A stretch of 64,000 bases of DNA from Palsa-739 sp035532535 (GCA_035532535.1 DATKQT010000031.1:52536-116535), one strand, 5' to 3'. Counted from the first letter of the stretch, positions 38,080-47,249 are shown. Made by a program: numbers and translations. Notes: generated from the sequence alone by a model not told the origin.

Positions 38080-40596
38080 CTATGGGGTCTCTAGCTCGGT
38101 CTCGGGCGCCGCTTCGTCGCCATTCGTGCTCTGGTCGTCCGACTCGACGACAGGCGCGAGCGCGGAGACGCGCTCGTCGCCGCGGAGACGCATGACGATG
38201 ACGCCCTGCGTAGCGCGACCCAGCCGCTTCACGTCCTCGACCGGCATTCGGATGACCGTCCCGCCCGTCGAGATGAGCATCACCTGGTAGCCGTCGCGCA
38301 CGACGCGGGCGCCTGCGAGTGTCCCCTTCGCCTCGGTCAGCTGGATCGTCTTCACGCCCATGCCGCCGCGACCCTTGCGGGGGTAGTCGCCGACCCGCGT
38401 GCGCTTGCCATAGCCGTTCTCGGTGACGACGAGCAGGTCGGAATCGTCCTGCGCGATGTTGATCGAGATCACCTCGTCGCCGGCGCGGAGCCGCATGCCC
38501 TGGACGCCGGAGGCGTCGCGGCCCATGGCGCGCACTTCCTTCTCGTGGAAGCGGATCGCCTGTCCGAGCCTCGAGATGACGAGGATGTCGTCGTTGCCGG
38601 AGGAATGGCGGACGCCGACGAGCTCGTCGCCCTCGCGCATCTTGATCGCGATGATTCCGTCGGCCTTGAGCGGCGTGTTGTACAACGCGAGCTCGGTCTT
38701 CTTGACGACACCGTTCTTCGTGCCGAACACGAGGTACTTCGCCTCGCCGAAATCGCGCGTCTGTACGACGGCGCGGACGGTCTCGTCCTGGCGAAACGGC
38801 AACAGGTTGACGATCGCGCGGCCCTTCGACTGGCGGGAACCGAGCGGAAGCTCGTGCACTTTCAGCCGGTAGACCTTGCCGACGTTCGTGAAGAAGAGAA
38901 TGTAGTCGTGCGTCGAGGCGACGAACAGGTGCTCGATGTAGTCCTCGTCCTTCAGCTCCATGCCCATGACGCCGATGCCGCCCCGCTTCTGCTCGCGGTA
39001 CGCGGTGACCGGTAGCCGCTTGATGTAGCCGGACTGCGTGATCGCGATCACCATGTCCTCTTCCGCGATCATGTCCTCGAGCTCGAGCTCTTCCTCGGCG
39101 TGCACGATCTCCGTGCGGCGGTCGTCGTTCTTGCCGTAGATCTGCTTGATCTCGAGCAGCTCGTCCTTGATCAGTGCGTCGATCTTCGCCGGGTCGCCGA
39201 GAAGCTCGCGCAGCTCCGCGATGCGCTCCATCTTGTCGCGGTACTCCTCCTCGACTTCGGTGCGCGCAAGCCCGGTGAGTCGTGCGAGCCGCATGTCGAG
39301 GATCGCCTGCGCCTGGATCTCGCTGAGCGTGAAGCGCTCCTGCAGTTGCGTGCGCGCCTCGTCGGCGTCGGCGGCGGCGCGGATGAGCGCGACGACGGCG
39401 TCGATGTTGTCGAGGGCGATGAGATAGCCCTCGAGGACGTGCGCGCGCGCCTCGTTCTTCTGCAGCTCGTCCTTCGAGCGGCGGATGACGATCTCGCGCT
39501 GGAAGTCGAGGTAGTGCCGGACGAGCTCGAGGAGCGACAGCGTCTTCGGCACGCCGTCGACGAGAGCGACGGCGTTGTAGCCGAACGTCGACTGCAGCGG
39601 CGTGTGCTTGAAGAGCTTGTTGAGCGCGACCTGCGGAATCGCGTCGCGCTTCAGCTCGACCTGGATCCGCATCCCGGTGCGGTCGGAGTGGTCGGCGAGA
39701 TCCGAGATCTCGGTGAGCACCTTGTCCTGGACGAGGTCGGCGATCTTGCGGATGACGCCGGTGTCGCCGCCCTTCTTGACGCCGTATGGGAGCTCGCTGA
39801 TGACAATCGCGGACTTGCCGCCGCGCAGCTCCTCGATGTGCGCGCGGGCGCGCATGACGATACGGCCGCGCCCGGTGCGGTATGCGTCGCGGATGCCGGT
39901 GCGGCCGACGATGTATGCGCCGGTGGGGAAGTCGGGCCCGGTGACGTGCTTCATCAGACCTTCCACGTCAACGTCGGGGTTGTCGATCATCGTGACGACC
40001 GCGTCGATGATCTCCCCGAGCCGGTGCGGCGGCATGTTCGTCGCCATCCCGACCGCGATGCCGGTGGAGCCGTTGACGAGCAGGTTCGGGAAGCGGGACG
40101 GAAGCACCGTCGGCTGCCGGCGCGACTCGTCGTAGTTGGGCTCGAAGTCCACGGTGTTCGCGTCGATATCGCGCAGCATCTCCGTGGCCATGCGGGAGAG
40201 GCGCGCTTCGGTGTAGCGCATCGCCGCTGCCGGGTCGTCGTCGATCGAGCCGAAGTTGCCCTGCCCGTCGACGAGCGGGTAGCGCAGCGAGAACGGCTGC
40301 GCCATGCGCACGAGCGTGTCGTAGATCGCCTGGTCGCCGTGCGGGTGGTACTTGCCCATGACGTCGCCGACGGTGGCGGCGGACTTCTTGTACGGCCGGT
40401 TCGGCTGCAGGCCCGCCTCGTGCATGCCGTAGAGCACGCGCCGGTGTACGGGCTTCAGCCCGTCGCGCACGTCGGGCAGCGCGCGCGAGACGATGACCGA
40501 CATCGCATAGTCGAGGAAGCTCGAGCGCATCTCCTGCTCGAGCTCGCGCGGCTCGACACGGCCGCGGTCGATCGCGCCGGTATCGAGCTCAGACAT
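38080..40596 (-). CDS. gyrA: DNA gyrase subunit A
   Basis: Breakage-reunion subunit of gyrase. 838 residues: winged-helix DNA gate with PHGDQAIYDTLVRMAQ, catalytic Tyr near 128 in AAMRYTEARLSRM, and the six-bladed C-terminal pinwheel with the gyrase box-like EQKRGGIGVMG and repeats such as GKVYRLKVHELP. The ATG overlaps the gyrB stop by eight bases. The quinolone-region Ser/Asp cannot be judged as resistant from this alone. Confidence 0.97.
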   Translation of the reverse strand: MSELDTGAIDRGRVEPRELEQEMRSSFLDYAMSVIVSRALPDVRDGLKPVHRRVLYGMHEAGLQPNRPYKKSAATVGDVMGKYHPHGDQAIYDTLVRMAQPFSLRYPLVDGQGNFGSIDDDPAAAMRYTEARLSRMATEMLRDIDANTVDFEPNYDESRRQPTVLPSRFPNLLVNGSTGIAVGMATNMPPHRLGEIIDAVVTMIDNPDVDVEGLMKHVTGPDFPTGAYIVGRTGIRDAYRTGRGRIVMRARAHIEELRGGKSAIVISELPYGVKKGGDTGVIRKIADLVQDKVLTEISDLADHSDRTGMRIQVELKRDAIPQVALNKLFKHTPLQSTFGYNAVALVDGVPKTLSLLELVRHYLDFQREIVIRRSKDELQKNEARAHVLEGYLIALDNIDAVVALIRAAADADEARTQLQERFTLSEIQAQAILDMRLARLTGLARTEVEEEYRDKMERIAELRELLGDPAKIDALIKDELLEIKQIYGKNDDRRTEIVHAEEELELEDMIAEEDMVIAITQSGYIKRLPVTAYREQKRGGIGVMGMELKDEDYIEHLFVASTHDYILFFTNVGKVYRLKVHELPLGSRQSKGRAIVNLLPFRQDETVRAVVQTRDFGEAKYLVFGTKNGVVKKTELALYNTPLKADGIIAIKMREGDELVGVRHSSGNDDILVISRLGQAIRFHEKEVRAMGRDASGVQGMRLRAGDEVISINIAQDDSDLLVVTENGYGKRTRVGDYPRKGRGGMGVKTIQLTEAKGTLAGARVVRDGYQVMLISTGGTVIRMPVEDVKRLGRATQGVIVMRLRGDERVSALAPVVESDDQSTNGDEAAPETELETP

Positions 40597-42979
40597 CGAG
40601 GAACTTCACGTCTTTTGCGTTCTCCTCAATGAAGACTCGGCGCGGTTCCACCTGGTCTCCCATCAACATCGAGAAGAGCTGGTCGGCGGCGTGCGCGTCC
40701 TCGACGTCGACCCGAATCATCAGCCGCCGGGCCGGATCCATCGTCGTCTCCCAGAGCTGCGACTCGTTCATCTCACCGAGGCCCTTGAAGCGCGACAGCT
40801 GGATGCCGACCTCCTTCGCGAGGTCGAGCGCAGTCGTGCGCAGCTCCGAGAACGTCTGCGCGACGCCGGTCTTCTTGCCGAGCTGGAGCGTGAACGGCGG
40901 CGAGCCGGCGACGTCGGCGAGCCGCGCGTGCGCCTTGCGAAGGTTCGCGTAGATCGGCGACGAGAGCAGCTCCGCCGACAGCCTGACCATCTCCGCCGAC
41001 GAGGTCGACTCCTCGACGATCTTCACGCGCAGGCCGTCGTCATCACGCTCGAGCACCGAGAGCGTGAAGCCGTTCGCCGGCAGCTTCGCAAGCGCCTGCT
41101 CGACGTCGGCCGGCGTCAACGCCTCCAGTTCCACGAGCCGGTGCGAGATGACGAGATCCGCGGCGTGATGGCCGAAGTCGGCGCGCAAGCGCGCAGACCA
41201 GCCCTCGAACTCGGCGAGTGCAGACGTGAACCGCTTCCAGCGCGCCTCGGTCAGCTTCACCTCGTTGCCGTCGCGATCGTGCACCTCGAGGTCGCCGAAG
41301 CGCTCGCGCACGAGCAGATCCTCGAGCTGCGAATCCTTCTCGAAGTAGTACTCCTGGCTGCCGAGCTTCACCTTGTACAGCGGGGGCACCGCGATGTAGA
41401 TGTGGCCGCGCTCGAACAACTCCTTCATGTGCCGGTACAGGAACGTGAGCACGAGTGTGCGGATGTGCGATCCGTCGACATCGGCGTCCGTCATCAGGAC
41501 GATGCGGTGATAGCGAAGCCCCTCGATGTTGAACTCGTCGCCGATCCCCGTTCCGATCGCGGTGATCATTGCCTGGATCTCGTTGTTGGAGAGAACCTTG
41601 TTGATGCGGTTCTTCTCGCTGTTGATGATCTTCCCGCGTAGCGGCAGGATCGCCTGGTACGTGCGGTCGCGGCCCATCTTCGCGCTACCGCCCGCCGAGT
41701 CGCCCTCGACGATGTAGAGCTCTGCCGCCTCCGGGTCGCGAATGGAGCAGTCGGCGAGCTTGCCGGGAAGCGACGAACTGTCGAGCGCGGACTTGCGACG
41801 AGTCAGCTCGCGCGCCTTGCGCGCCGCCATGCGCGCGCGCATCGCCGCAATGGTCTTGTTGATGATCGCGCGCGCATCCTGCGGGTTCTCCTCGAGGAAC
41901 TGCGCGAGATTTGCGTTCACCGTCGTCTGCACGAGACCCTCGACGCCGGGGTTCCCGAGCTTCGTCTTCGTCTGCCCCTCGAACTGCGGATTGCGGAGCT
42001 TCACGGACACGACGGCTGCGAGCCCTTCGCGCACGTCCTCGCCCTCGAGCTTCTCGTCCTTCTTCAGGAGCTTCATGTCCTGCGCCTTGCGGTTGAGCGT
42101 GCTCGTGAGTGCGCTGCGGAAGCCGGAGAGGTGCGAGCCACCCTCGACGGTGTTGATGTTGTTTGCGAACGTGAAGACCGACTCCTGGTAGGAGTTGTTC
42201 CACTGCATCGCCACCTCGGCCGCGCCCTGATCGGTCTCGCCCTCGAAGTAGACGATGTGCTTGTGGATCGCGTCCTTCTGCTCGTTGATGTACGAGACGA
42301 AGTCGCGGATGCCGCCCTCGTAGTGGAACTCGACCGTCTTGCCGTCGGCCCGCTCGTCGGTGAGCTTGATGCGCAGGTCCTTCGTCAGGAACGCGGTCTC
42401 GCGCAGCCGCTGGGTGACGGTACCGGCATCAATGTCGATCTCCTCGAAGATCTCCGTGTCCGGCATGAACGAGATGGTCGTCCCGGTGTCGTCAGGAGCC
42501 GCAGCGCCGGCGACCTCCATGTCGCCCTGTGGGACGCCGCGCGCGAACTCCTGGCGGTAGGTCTTGCCGTCACGGCGCACCTCGGCGATGAGCCACTCGG
42601 ACAGCGCGTTCACGACGGAGAGGCCGACGCCGTGCAGCCCGCCGGAGACCTTGTAGCCGTCGCCGCCGAACTTGCCGCCGGCATGGAGCTTCGTCAGGAC
42701 GACCGTCAGCGCCGGCAGGTTCTGCTCCGGCATGAGGTCGACCGGGATGCCGTGGCCCCAGTCGCGGACGGTCACCGAGTGGTCCGGATGGAGGGTCACT
42801 TCGATGCGGTCGTTGCGACCCGCGAGGGCCTCGTCGACCGAGTTGTCGACCACCTCGTAGACGAGATGGTGGAGGCCTCGCTGGCCCGTCGAGCCGATGT
42901 ACATGCCCGGGCGGAGCCTGACCGGCTCGAGGCCTTCGAGCACGGTGATGTCCTTTGCGGTATAGACGTCTTCAGTCAT
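40589..42979 (-). CDS. gyrB: DNA gyrase subunit B (with Gram-negative-type insert)
   Basis: ATPase subunit of gyrase, 796 residues. GHKL ATPase (VDNSVDEALAGR, GGKFGGDGYKVSGGLHGVG), transducer, TOPRIM (YIVEGDSAGGSAKMGRDR, PLRGKI, MTDADVDGSHI) and tail (RFKGLGEMNESQLWETTMDP). About 160 residues lie between the TOPRIM core and RFKGLGEMN, like the E. coli GyrB insert and unlike the roughly 680-residue mycobacterial enzyme. MTEDVYTAKDI at 42979 is the start; a GTG at 43003 is upstream inside the leader. Confidence 0.97.
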   Translation of the reverse strand: MTEDVYTAKDITVLEGLEPVRLRPGMYIGSTGQRGLHHLVYEVVDNSVDEALAGRNDRIEVTLHPDHSVTVRDWGHGIPVDLMPEQNLPALTVVLTKLHAGGKFGGDGYKVSGGLHGVGLSVVNALSEWLIAEVRRDGKTYRQEFARGVPQGDMEVAGAAAPDDTGTTISFMPDTEIFEEIDIDAGTVTQRLRETAFLTKDLRIKLTDERADGKTVEFHYEGGIRDFVSYINEQKDAIHKHIVYFEGETDQGAAEVAMQWNNSYQESVFTFANNINTVEGGSHLSGFRSALTSTLNRKAQDMKLLKKDEKLEGEDVREGLAAVVSVKLRNPQFEGQTKTKLGNPGVEGLVQTTVNANLAQFLEENPQDARAIINKTIAAMRARMAARKARELTRRKSALDSSSLPGKLADCSIRDPEAAELYIVEGDSAGGSAKMGRDRTYQAILPLRGKIINSEKNRINKVLSNNEIQAMITAIGTGIGDEFNIEGLRYHRIVLMTDADVDGSHIRTLVLTFLYRHMKELFERGHIYIAVPPLYKVKLGSQEYYFEKDSQLEDLLVRERFGDLEVHDRDGNEVKLTEARWKRFTSALAEFEGWSARLRADFGHHAADLVISHRLVELEALTPADVEQALAKLPANGFTLSVLERDDDGLRVKIVEESTSSAEMVRLSAELLSSPIYANLRKAHARLADVAGSPPFTLQLGKKTGVAQTFSELRTTALDLAKEVGIQLSRFKGLGEMNESQLWETTMDPARRLMIRVDVEDAHAADQLFSMLMGDQVEPRRVFIEENAKDVKFLDV

Positions 42980-43024
42980 GAAAAAGCCCTGCAAATCCCA
43001 CATTTGCGGGCACCCCGAAGTGTA
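42980..43024 (-). promoter_or_regulatory. gyrB promoter and leader hairpin
   Basis: On the minus strand TGATACACT (43027-43019) is an extended -10 (TGN TACACT), giving a leader of about 35 bases. The leader holds GCAAAT/ATTTGC arms with a five-base loop (43007-42991). gyrB can thus be transcribed apart from dnaA-dnaN-recF-dciA. Confidence 0.5.
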
Positions 43025-43468
43025 TCAGAACGAGCGGTCGTTCGGGGCGTTAGCGAGGGCTTTTTCGATGGTTCTTGTAACGATGTTGCGGAGGTCTTCG
43101 TCCTCGATTCCCGCGGCGAGCCGAGCGGCCTCTTCCACCTGCGCCGAAGAAGGTGGAGGCGACCCCCGCGGGGTCGCCGGTGTGGCTTCCACCGTCGCCT
43201 CCGGAAGCGGCCCGGGCACGAACTTCAGCGCGGTCACTCCGTCCAGGCGCTCTTGAATTTCGCCTGCACGCTGGGTCAGTTCGAAGGCCCACACCGAGTC
43301 GCGCGTATGGACGATCAGCGTCCCGTCGCGCGTGAAGCGTGCGGGCCATGCGCTGCGCGCGATCTCCGCGCCGACTGCTGCGGGCCACGCCTCGACCGTC
43401 TCGCCGATCGCGCCCTGCGCGCCAAAGCGGCCGAGCTCACGCTTGACGTCGTCACCGAGCGGTTCCGT
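43025..43468 (-). CDS. dciA: DciA/DUF721 replication protein
   Basis: About 147 residues. DUF721 features: VEAWPAAVGAEIARSAWPARF, GTLIVHTRDSVWAFELTQRA and LRPGPLPE-like KFVPGPLPEA. DciA loads the replicative helicase in bacteria without DnaC, and recF-dciA-gyrB is the actinobacterial order. The family start (EPLGDDVKREL) is preceded by ACG, not ATG; no ATG, GTG or TTG lies within 40 codons upstream or usefully downstream. ATG would be a synonymous change for recF. I place the start at that ACG. Confidence 0.85.
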   Translation of the reverse strand, partial: TEPLGDDVKRELGRFGAQGAIGETVEAWPAAVGAEIARSAWPARFTRDGTLIVHTRDSVWAFELTQRAGEIQERLDGVTALKFVPGPLPEATVEATPATPRGSPPPSSAQVEEAARLAAGIEDEDLRNIVTRTIEKALANAPNDRSF

Positions 43469-44507
43469 CGCACACCTCCACCAGCTGGTCCGGGTCCGCC
43501 GGCAGCATCGCCGGATCGGTTGCCGTGATGAGCGTCTGGCCGCGCCCGGCGACGCGTTCCGCGAGGATGCGGCGGCGGCCGGGATCGAGCTCGGAGAGGA
43601 CGTCATCGAGCAGCAGGAGTGGCGGGAAGCCGCGGCGCTCGACGATGAGATCCGCCTCGGCAAGCAGGAGAGCCAGCACGGCCAGCCGTTGCTCTCCCTG
43701 CGAGCCGAAGCTGCGGAGATCGCGGCCGTCGGCGGCGACGAGGATGTCGTCCAGATGGGGCCCCGCGCCGGTCGCGCCTCGCTCCAGATCGCGGTCGAGC
43801 CGCGACTCGAGCAGCTCGACGGTCGGGGGCTCGCCGTCGTAGCGCAGTTCCGCGTCGGCGAGCCCGAACGCGGCCGCATGCTCGGCGAACGGCGGGCCGA
43901 GCAGCTCCAGCACCTCACGCCGCGCGGCGACGAGCTGCGCGCCGAGCTCCGCGGCCTGCTGCGTCCAGGGAGCGATGGCGTCGCGCGACGACGCACCTGC
44001 GAGCAGGCGCCGCAGCGACGCGTTGCGCTGGGCGACGGCACCGCCGTAGTCCGCCGGCAGTTGCGCCCGGGCGGGAGTCAGGCGGCCAAGCGCGCGGTCG
44101 AAATACGCCCGCCGCGCAGCCGGTGCGCCCTTGACCACACCGAGGCGGTCGGGGGTGAACACGAGCGTCGTGAGCTCGCCGCGCAACTGCTCCACGCTGC
44201 GCAGCGGGGCGCCGTTCAGGCTCGCGTGCTTCGCCGCCCCGGCCTCGAGCTTCACCTCGACGCCAACGGGCACGTCTGCACGACGGCCCAGCACCGCAAC
44301 GCGCGCCGCCGCGTCCCCGAACCGAATCAGCTGCCGGTCGTTGCGCGTGCGCGGCGAGAACCCCTGCGTGGCGACGTGGAGCGCCTCGAGCAGGTTCGTC
44401 TTGCCCGCTCCGTTCGGCCCCGTCGCGAGGACCAACCCCGGCCCGAGCGTAAGCTCGAGCCGCTCGTACGACCGGAAGCTGCGGAGCGAGACCGCCTCGA
44501 CGATCAG
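43452..44507 (-). CDS. recF: DNA replication and repair protein RecF
   Basis: SMC-like ATPase that loads RecA at gaps. About 351 residues: IVEAVSLRSFRSYERLELTL, Walker A TGPNGAGKTNLLEAL, signature SQGEQRLAVLALLLAEA and Walker B PLLLLDDVLSELD. The conserved N-terminus starts at a CTG codon (44507) one base after the dnaN stop; the first ATG/GTG/TTG in frame is a TTG 24 codons in, which would delete the first beta strands. CTG is therefore the likely start. It overlaps dciA. Confidence 0.94.
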   Translation of the reverse strand: MIVEAVSLRSFRSYERLELTLGPGLVLATGPNGAGKTNLLEALHVATQGFSPRTRNDRQLIRFGDAAARVAVLGRRADVPVGVEVKLEAGAAKHASLNGAPLRSVEQLRGELTTLVFTPDRLGVVKGAPAARRAYFDRALGRLTPARAQLPADYGGAVAQRNASLRRLLAGASSRDAIAPWTQQAAELGAQLVAARREVLELLGPPFAEHAAAFGLADAELRYDGEPPTVELLESRLDRDLERGATGAGPHLDDILVAADGRDLRSFGSQGEQRLAVLALLLAEADLIVERRGFPPLLLLDDVLSELDPGRRRILAERVAGRGQTLITATDPAMLPADPDQLVEVCDGTAR

Positions 44508-44508
44508 A

Positions 44509-45639
44509 TCAGCCGGGCAGACGGATCGGCATGACGAGATAGGTGAAGTCGTCGCCCTCGCCCTGGATCACCGCCGGCCGGAGCGGGCTGATGAGCTTCA
44601 CGCGCACGTCGTCGCTGTCGAGCAGCTCGAGGCCGTCTCGAAGGAAGTCGGCGTTGAACCCGATCTCGAGCACGTCGCCCGTGTAGGCGACCGGGAGCGA
44701 TTCCGTCGACTCGCCCACCTCGTGCGTCCGCGCGATCACCGTCAGCTCGCCCTCGGCGAACCGCAGCTGGAGCGGCGTCGAGCGCTGGATCATCACCGAT
44801 GCTCGCCGAATGACGTCGAGGAGCTCAACCCGCGGAAGTGTGAGCTCGTGCTCGAACGCCTCCGGCAGCAGTTGCCGGTAGTTCGGGAACTGGCCGTCGA
44901 TGCGGCGCGTCGTGAGCCAGACGCCGTCGGTGGAGAAGAGCACCTGGTTCTCCTGCACGCCGATCTCGACCTCGTCGCCGGAGGTGGCGATGCGCGCCAG
45001 CTCCTGGAGCGCACGCCCCGGCACGATCGCCTCCAGATCGGGGACGGCACTGCTGAACGAGGTCTCCTTGACCGCCAGGCGGTAGGAGTCCGTTGCCGCC
45101 ATGACGAGCTTGCCGCCGCCGAACTGCACGAGAACACCGGTGAGCACCGGGCGCGACTCGTCGCGGGACGCGGCCCTGGCGACGCGTCCGATGGTCTCCA
45201 GCAGCGACTCACGTTCGACGCTGAACGTCGACACGGCCTCCAGTTCCGGCAGGCGTGGAAAATCTTCCGGGTTGTACGTGTTGAGCGTGTAGCTCGCAGT
45301 CCCGGCGGTGACGTGCACGACCGACTCCGCGGGCCGGTGCTCGATCGTCACCTCGTCGCCCGGCAGCAGACGCGAGATGTCGACGAGCGTCTTCCCCGGG
45401 AGGACGATTGCCCCATCACCTTCGATCTGCGCCGGAACGCTCGCACGCAGCGACAGTTCCATGTCGGTCGCTGCCAACCGCAGCTCACCGGCGCGAGCTT
45501 CCAACAGGATCCCGGACAGGATCTGCACAGACGTTCGGGTCGACAACGCACGCGCAACGACGCCGAGCGCCTGCGCGAGCTCGTCCTTGGTGCACGTAAT
45601 CCTCAGTCCCGCGCTCACCACGATGTCAGTCTCAATCAT
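44509..45639 (-). CDS. dnaN: DNA polymerase III beta sliding clamp
   Basis: A 376-residue ring clamp that tethers polymerase III. Three clamp domains with ARALSTRTSVQILSGILLEA in domain 1, FSVERESLLETIGRVARAASRDESRPVLTG (seen in part) in domain 2, and the C-terminal TYLVMPIRLPG peptide-binding edge. AAGGA lies nine bases before the ATG. It is downstream of dnaA with only 129 bp between. Confidence 0.97.
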   Translation of the reverse strand: MIETDIVVSAGLRITCTKDELAQALGVVARALSTRTSVQILSGILLEARAGELRLAATDMELSLRASVPAQIEGDGAIVLPGKTLVDISRLLPGDEVTIEHRPAESVVHVTAGTASYTLNTYNPEDFPRLPELEAVSTFSVERESLLETIGRVARAASRDESRPVLTGVLVQFGGGKLVMAATDSYRLAVKETSFSSAVPDLEAIVPGRALQELARIATSGDEVEIGVQENQVLFSTDGVWLTTRRIDGQFPNYRQLLPEAFEHELTLPRVELLDVIRRASVMIQRSTPLQLRFAEGELTVIARTHEVGESTESLPVAYTGDVLEIGFNADFLRDGLELLDSDDVRVKLISPLRPAVIQGEGDDFTYLVMPIRLPG

Positions 45640-45768
45640 CTAGATATTCCTTGTAGGAGTAGTAAGGGATGTGGATGTCGGGGACAACGGGTTGATTCTG
45701 CATGGTTGAGCCACATCCGCGTGTACAGCACGTGGGGAGATGTTTGCGATACCCACAGGCCGTCCTCT
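45640..45768 (-). other. dnaA-dnaN intergenic region
   Basis: 129 bp, short for an actinobacterial dnaA-dnaN gap. It contains two poor matches to the DnaA box (TGTGGATGT near 45670 and ATACCCACA near 45752, each 7 of 9). It has the dnaN ribosome site and probably its promoter. It seems too small and box-poor to be oriC by itself. Confidence 0.5.
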
Positions 45769-47154
45769 TCAACGGACCTGTTTCACCCGTGCCGTCAACT
45801 CCTGCACGAGGTTGTACACAGACCTGTCCTCACGAATGAGACGCGCGATCTTGGAGGTTGCGTGGATGACGGTGGTGTGGTCGCGACCCCCGAATTCCTT
45901 GCCGATCTTCGGGAGCGACGAGTCGGTCAACTCGCGCGAGAGGTACATCGCGACCTGCCGCGGATAGACGATGTTCTGGGAGCGCTTGTCGCCGCAGAGC
46001 TCCTCGAGCGACATGTTGAAACGCTCGGCGACGAGGTCCTGGATGCGCTTGATCGAGACCTCCGCCGCCTCGCCCTGCGGGAACACGTCCTTCAGCACGT
46101 CCTGGGAGAGCTCCACGGACATCGCGCGTCCGGTGAGGGACGAGAACGCGACGACGCGGGTGAGCGCGCCCTCGAGCTCGCGGATATTCGTCGAGACACG
46201 GCCGGCGATGAAGGTGAGCACCTCCGGCTCCGGGACGTGGATCCCGTCCGTCTTGACCTTCTTGCGCAGGATGGCGATGCGCGTCTCGAGGTCGGGCGGC
46301 TGGATGTCGGTGATGAGGCCCCATTCGAACCGGCTCCGCAGGCGCTCTTCCAGGGTGGCGATGTCCCGCGGTGGGCGGTCGCTCGACATGACGATCTGCG
46401 AGCCCGCCTCGTACAGGGAGTTGAACGTGTGGAAGAACTCCTCCTGGATGCGCTCCTTGTGCTCGAAGAACTGCACGTCGTCGATGAGGAGCAGGTCGTA
46501 CGTCCGGTAGCGCTGCTTGAAGCCTTCGATGCGCTTGTCGCGGAGCGAGTTGATGAAGTCGTTCATGAAGGTCTCGCTCGTGACGTAGCGGACGCTCATG
46601 TCCCGCGAGTGCTCGCTGACGTACTGCGCGATCGCCTGCAGGAGGTGCGTCTTACCGAGCCCCGTGCTGCCGTAGATGAAGAGCGGGTTGTAGGCCTGCG
46701 CCGGCGCCTCGGCGACCGCGAGCGCGGCGGCGTGGGCGAACCGGTTCGACGACCCGATGACGAACGAGTCGAACGTGTACTTGGCGTTGAACCCGCCACT
46801 CTCGGGCCGGTGCGGGACGAGCCGCTCGACGGGCGCGACGCGCGGCGCCGCCGGCGACGACTGCTCGGCCGGAGCGGGAGGAGCGGCAGAGATGTCCATC
46901 ACCCGGAGCTCGATCGTGCGGGCGATGCCGGTGATGTCGCGGATGGCCGCACCGATCAGCTCGAGGAAATGGCCCTCGATCCAGTCGCGGGTGAAATCGT
47001 TGGGGACGCCGAGGACGAACCGCTCGCCGTCGAGCTCTGCCCCGGCGGTGTGCGCGAACCAGGTTCCGTAGGTCGTGTCGTTGAGGGCGCTCCTGAGCCG
47101 ACCGGAAACATCGCTCCACAGGCTCTCCGCAGTCAGCTCGATTTGGTCCTCCAC
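45769..47154 (-). CDS. dnaA: Chromosomal replication initiator protein DnaA
   Basis: AAA+ initiator that opens oriC. About 461 residues: domain I (LWSDVSGRLRSALNDTTYGTW), a short proline-rich linker, AAA domain with Walker A IYGSTGLGKTHLLQA and LLIDDVQFF, and domain IV with the DnaA signature FGGRDHTTVIHA. The GTG at 47154 is chosen because GAGAGGGGAG lies just upstream and domain I begins there; a GTG/ATG extension to 47265 would run through the inverted repeat upstream. Confidence 0.97.
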   Translation of the reverse strand: MEDQIELTAESLWSDVSGRLRSALNDTTYGTWFAHTAGAELDGERFVLGVPNDFTRDWIEGHFLELIGAAIRDITGIARTIELRVMDISAAPPAPAEQSSPAAPRVAPVERLVPHRPESGGFNAKYTFDSFVIGSSNRFAHAAALAVAEAPAQAYNPLFIYGSTGLGKTHLLQAIAQYVSEHSRDMSVRYVTSETFMNDFINSLRDKRIEGFKQRYRTYDLLLIDDVQFFEHKERIQEEFFHTFNSLYEAGSQIVMSSDRPPRDIATLEERLRSRFEWGLITDIQPPDLETRIAILRKKVKTDGIHVPEPEVLTFIAGRVSTNIRELEGALTRVVAFSSLTGRAMSVELSQDVLKDVFPQGEAAEVSIKRIQDLVAERFNMSLEELCGDKRSQNIVYPRQVAMYLSRELTDSSLPKIGKEFGGRDHTTVIHATSKIARLIREDRSVYNLVQELTARVKQVR

Positions 47155-47198
47155 CCCGACGCCAGCTCCCCTCTCGTGAACCGGAGGCGAGCCTAGCA

Positions 47199-47249
47199 GG
47201 GTGCAAAAATGCCACAAAAACGCGCCCCTGTGCAGGCATTTTCGCACCC
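47199..47249. repeat. 15-bp inverted repeat upstream of dnaA
   Basis: GGGTGCAAAAATGCC (47199-47213) pairs with GGCATTTTCGCACCC (47235-47249) at 14 of 15 positions, around a 21-base spacer. On the dnaA transcript it would fold in the leader; in DNA it could be an operator or part of the origin. Confidence 0.75.

Noticed and set aside
45776..45793. TGTTTCACCCGTG at the end of dnaA as a parS half-site
   Set aside because: Only one half matches, and the bases are explained by the dnaA C-terminal codons (RVKQVR).
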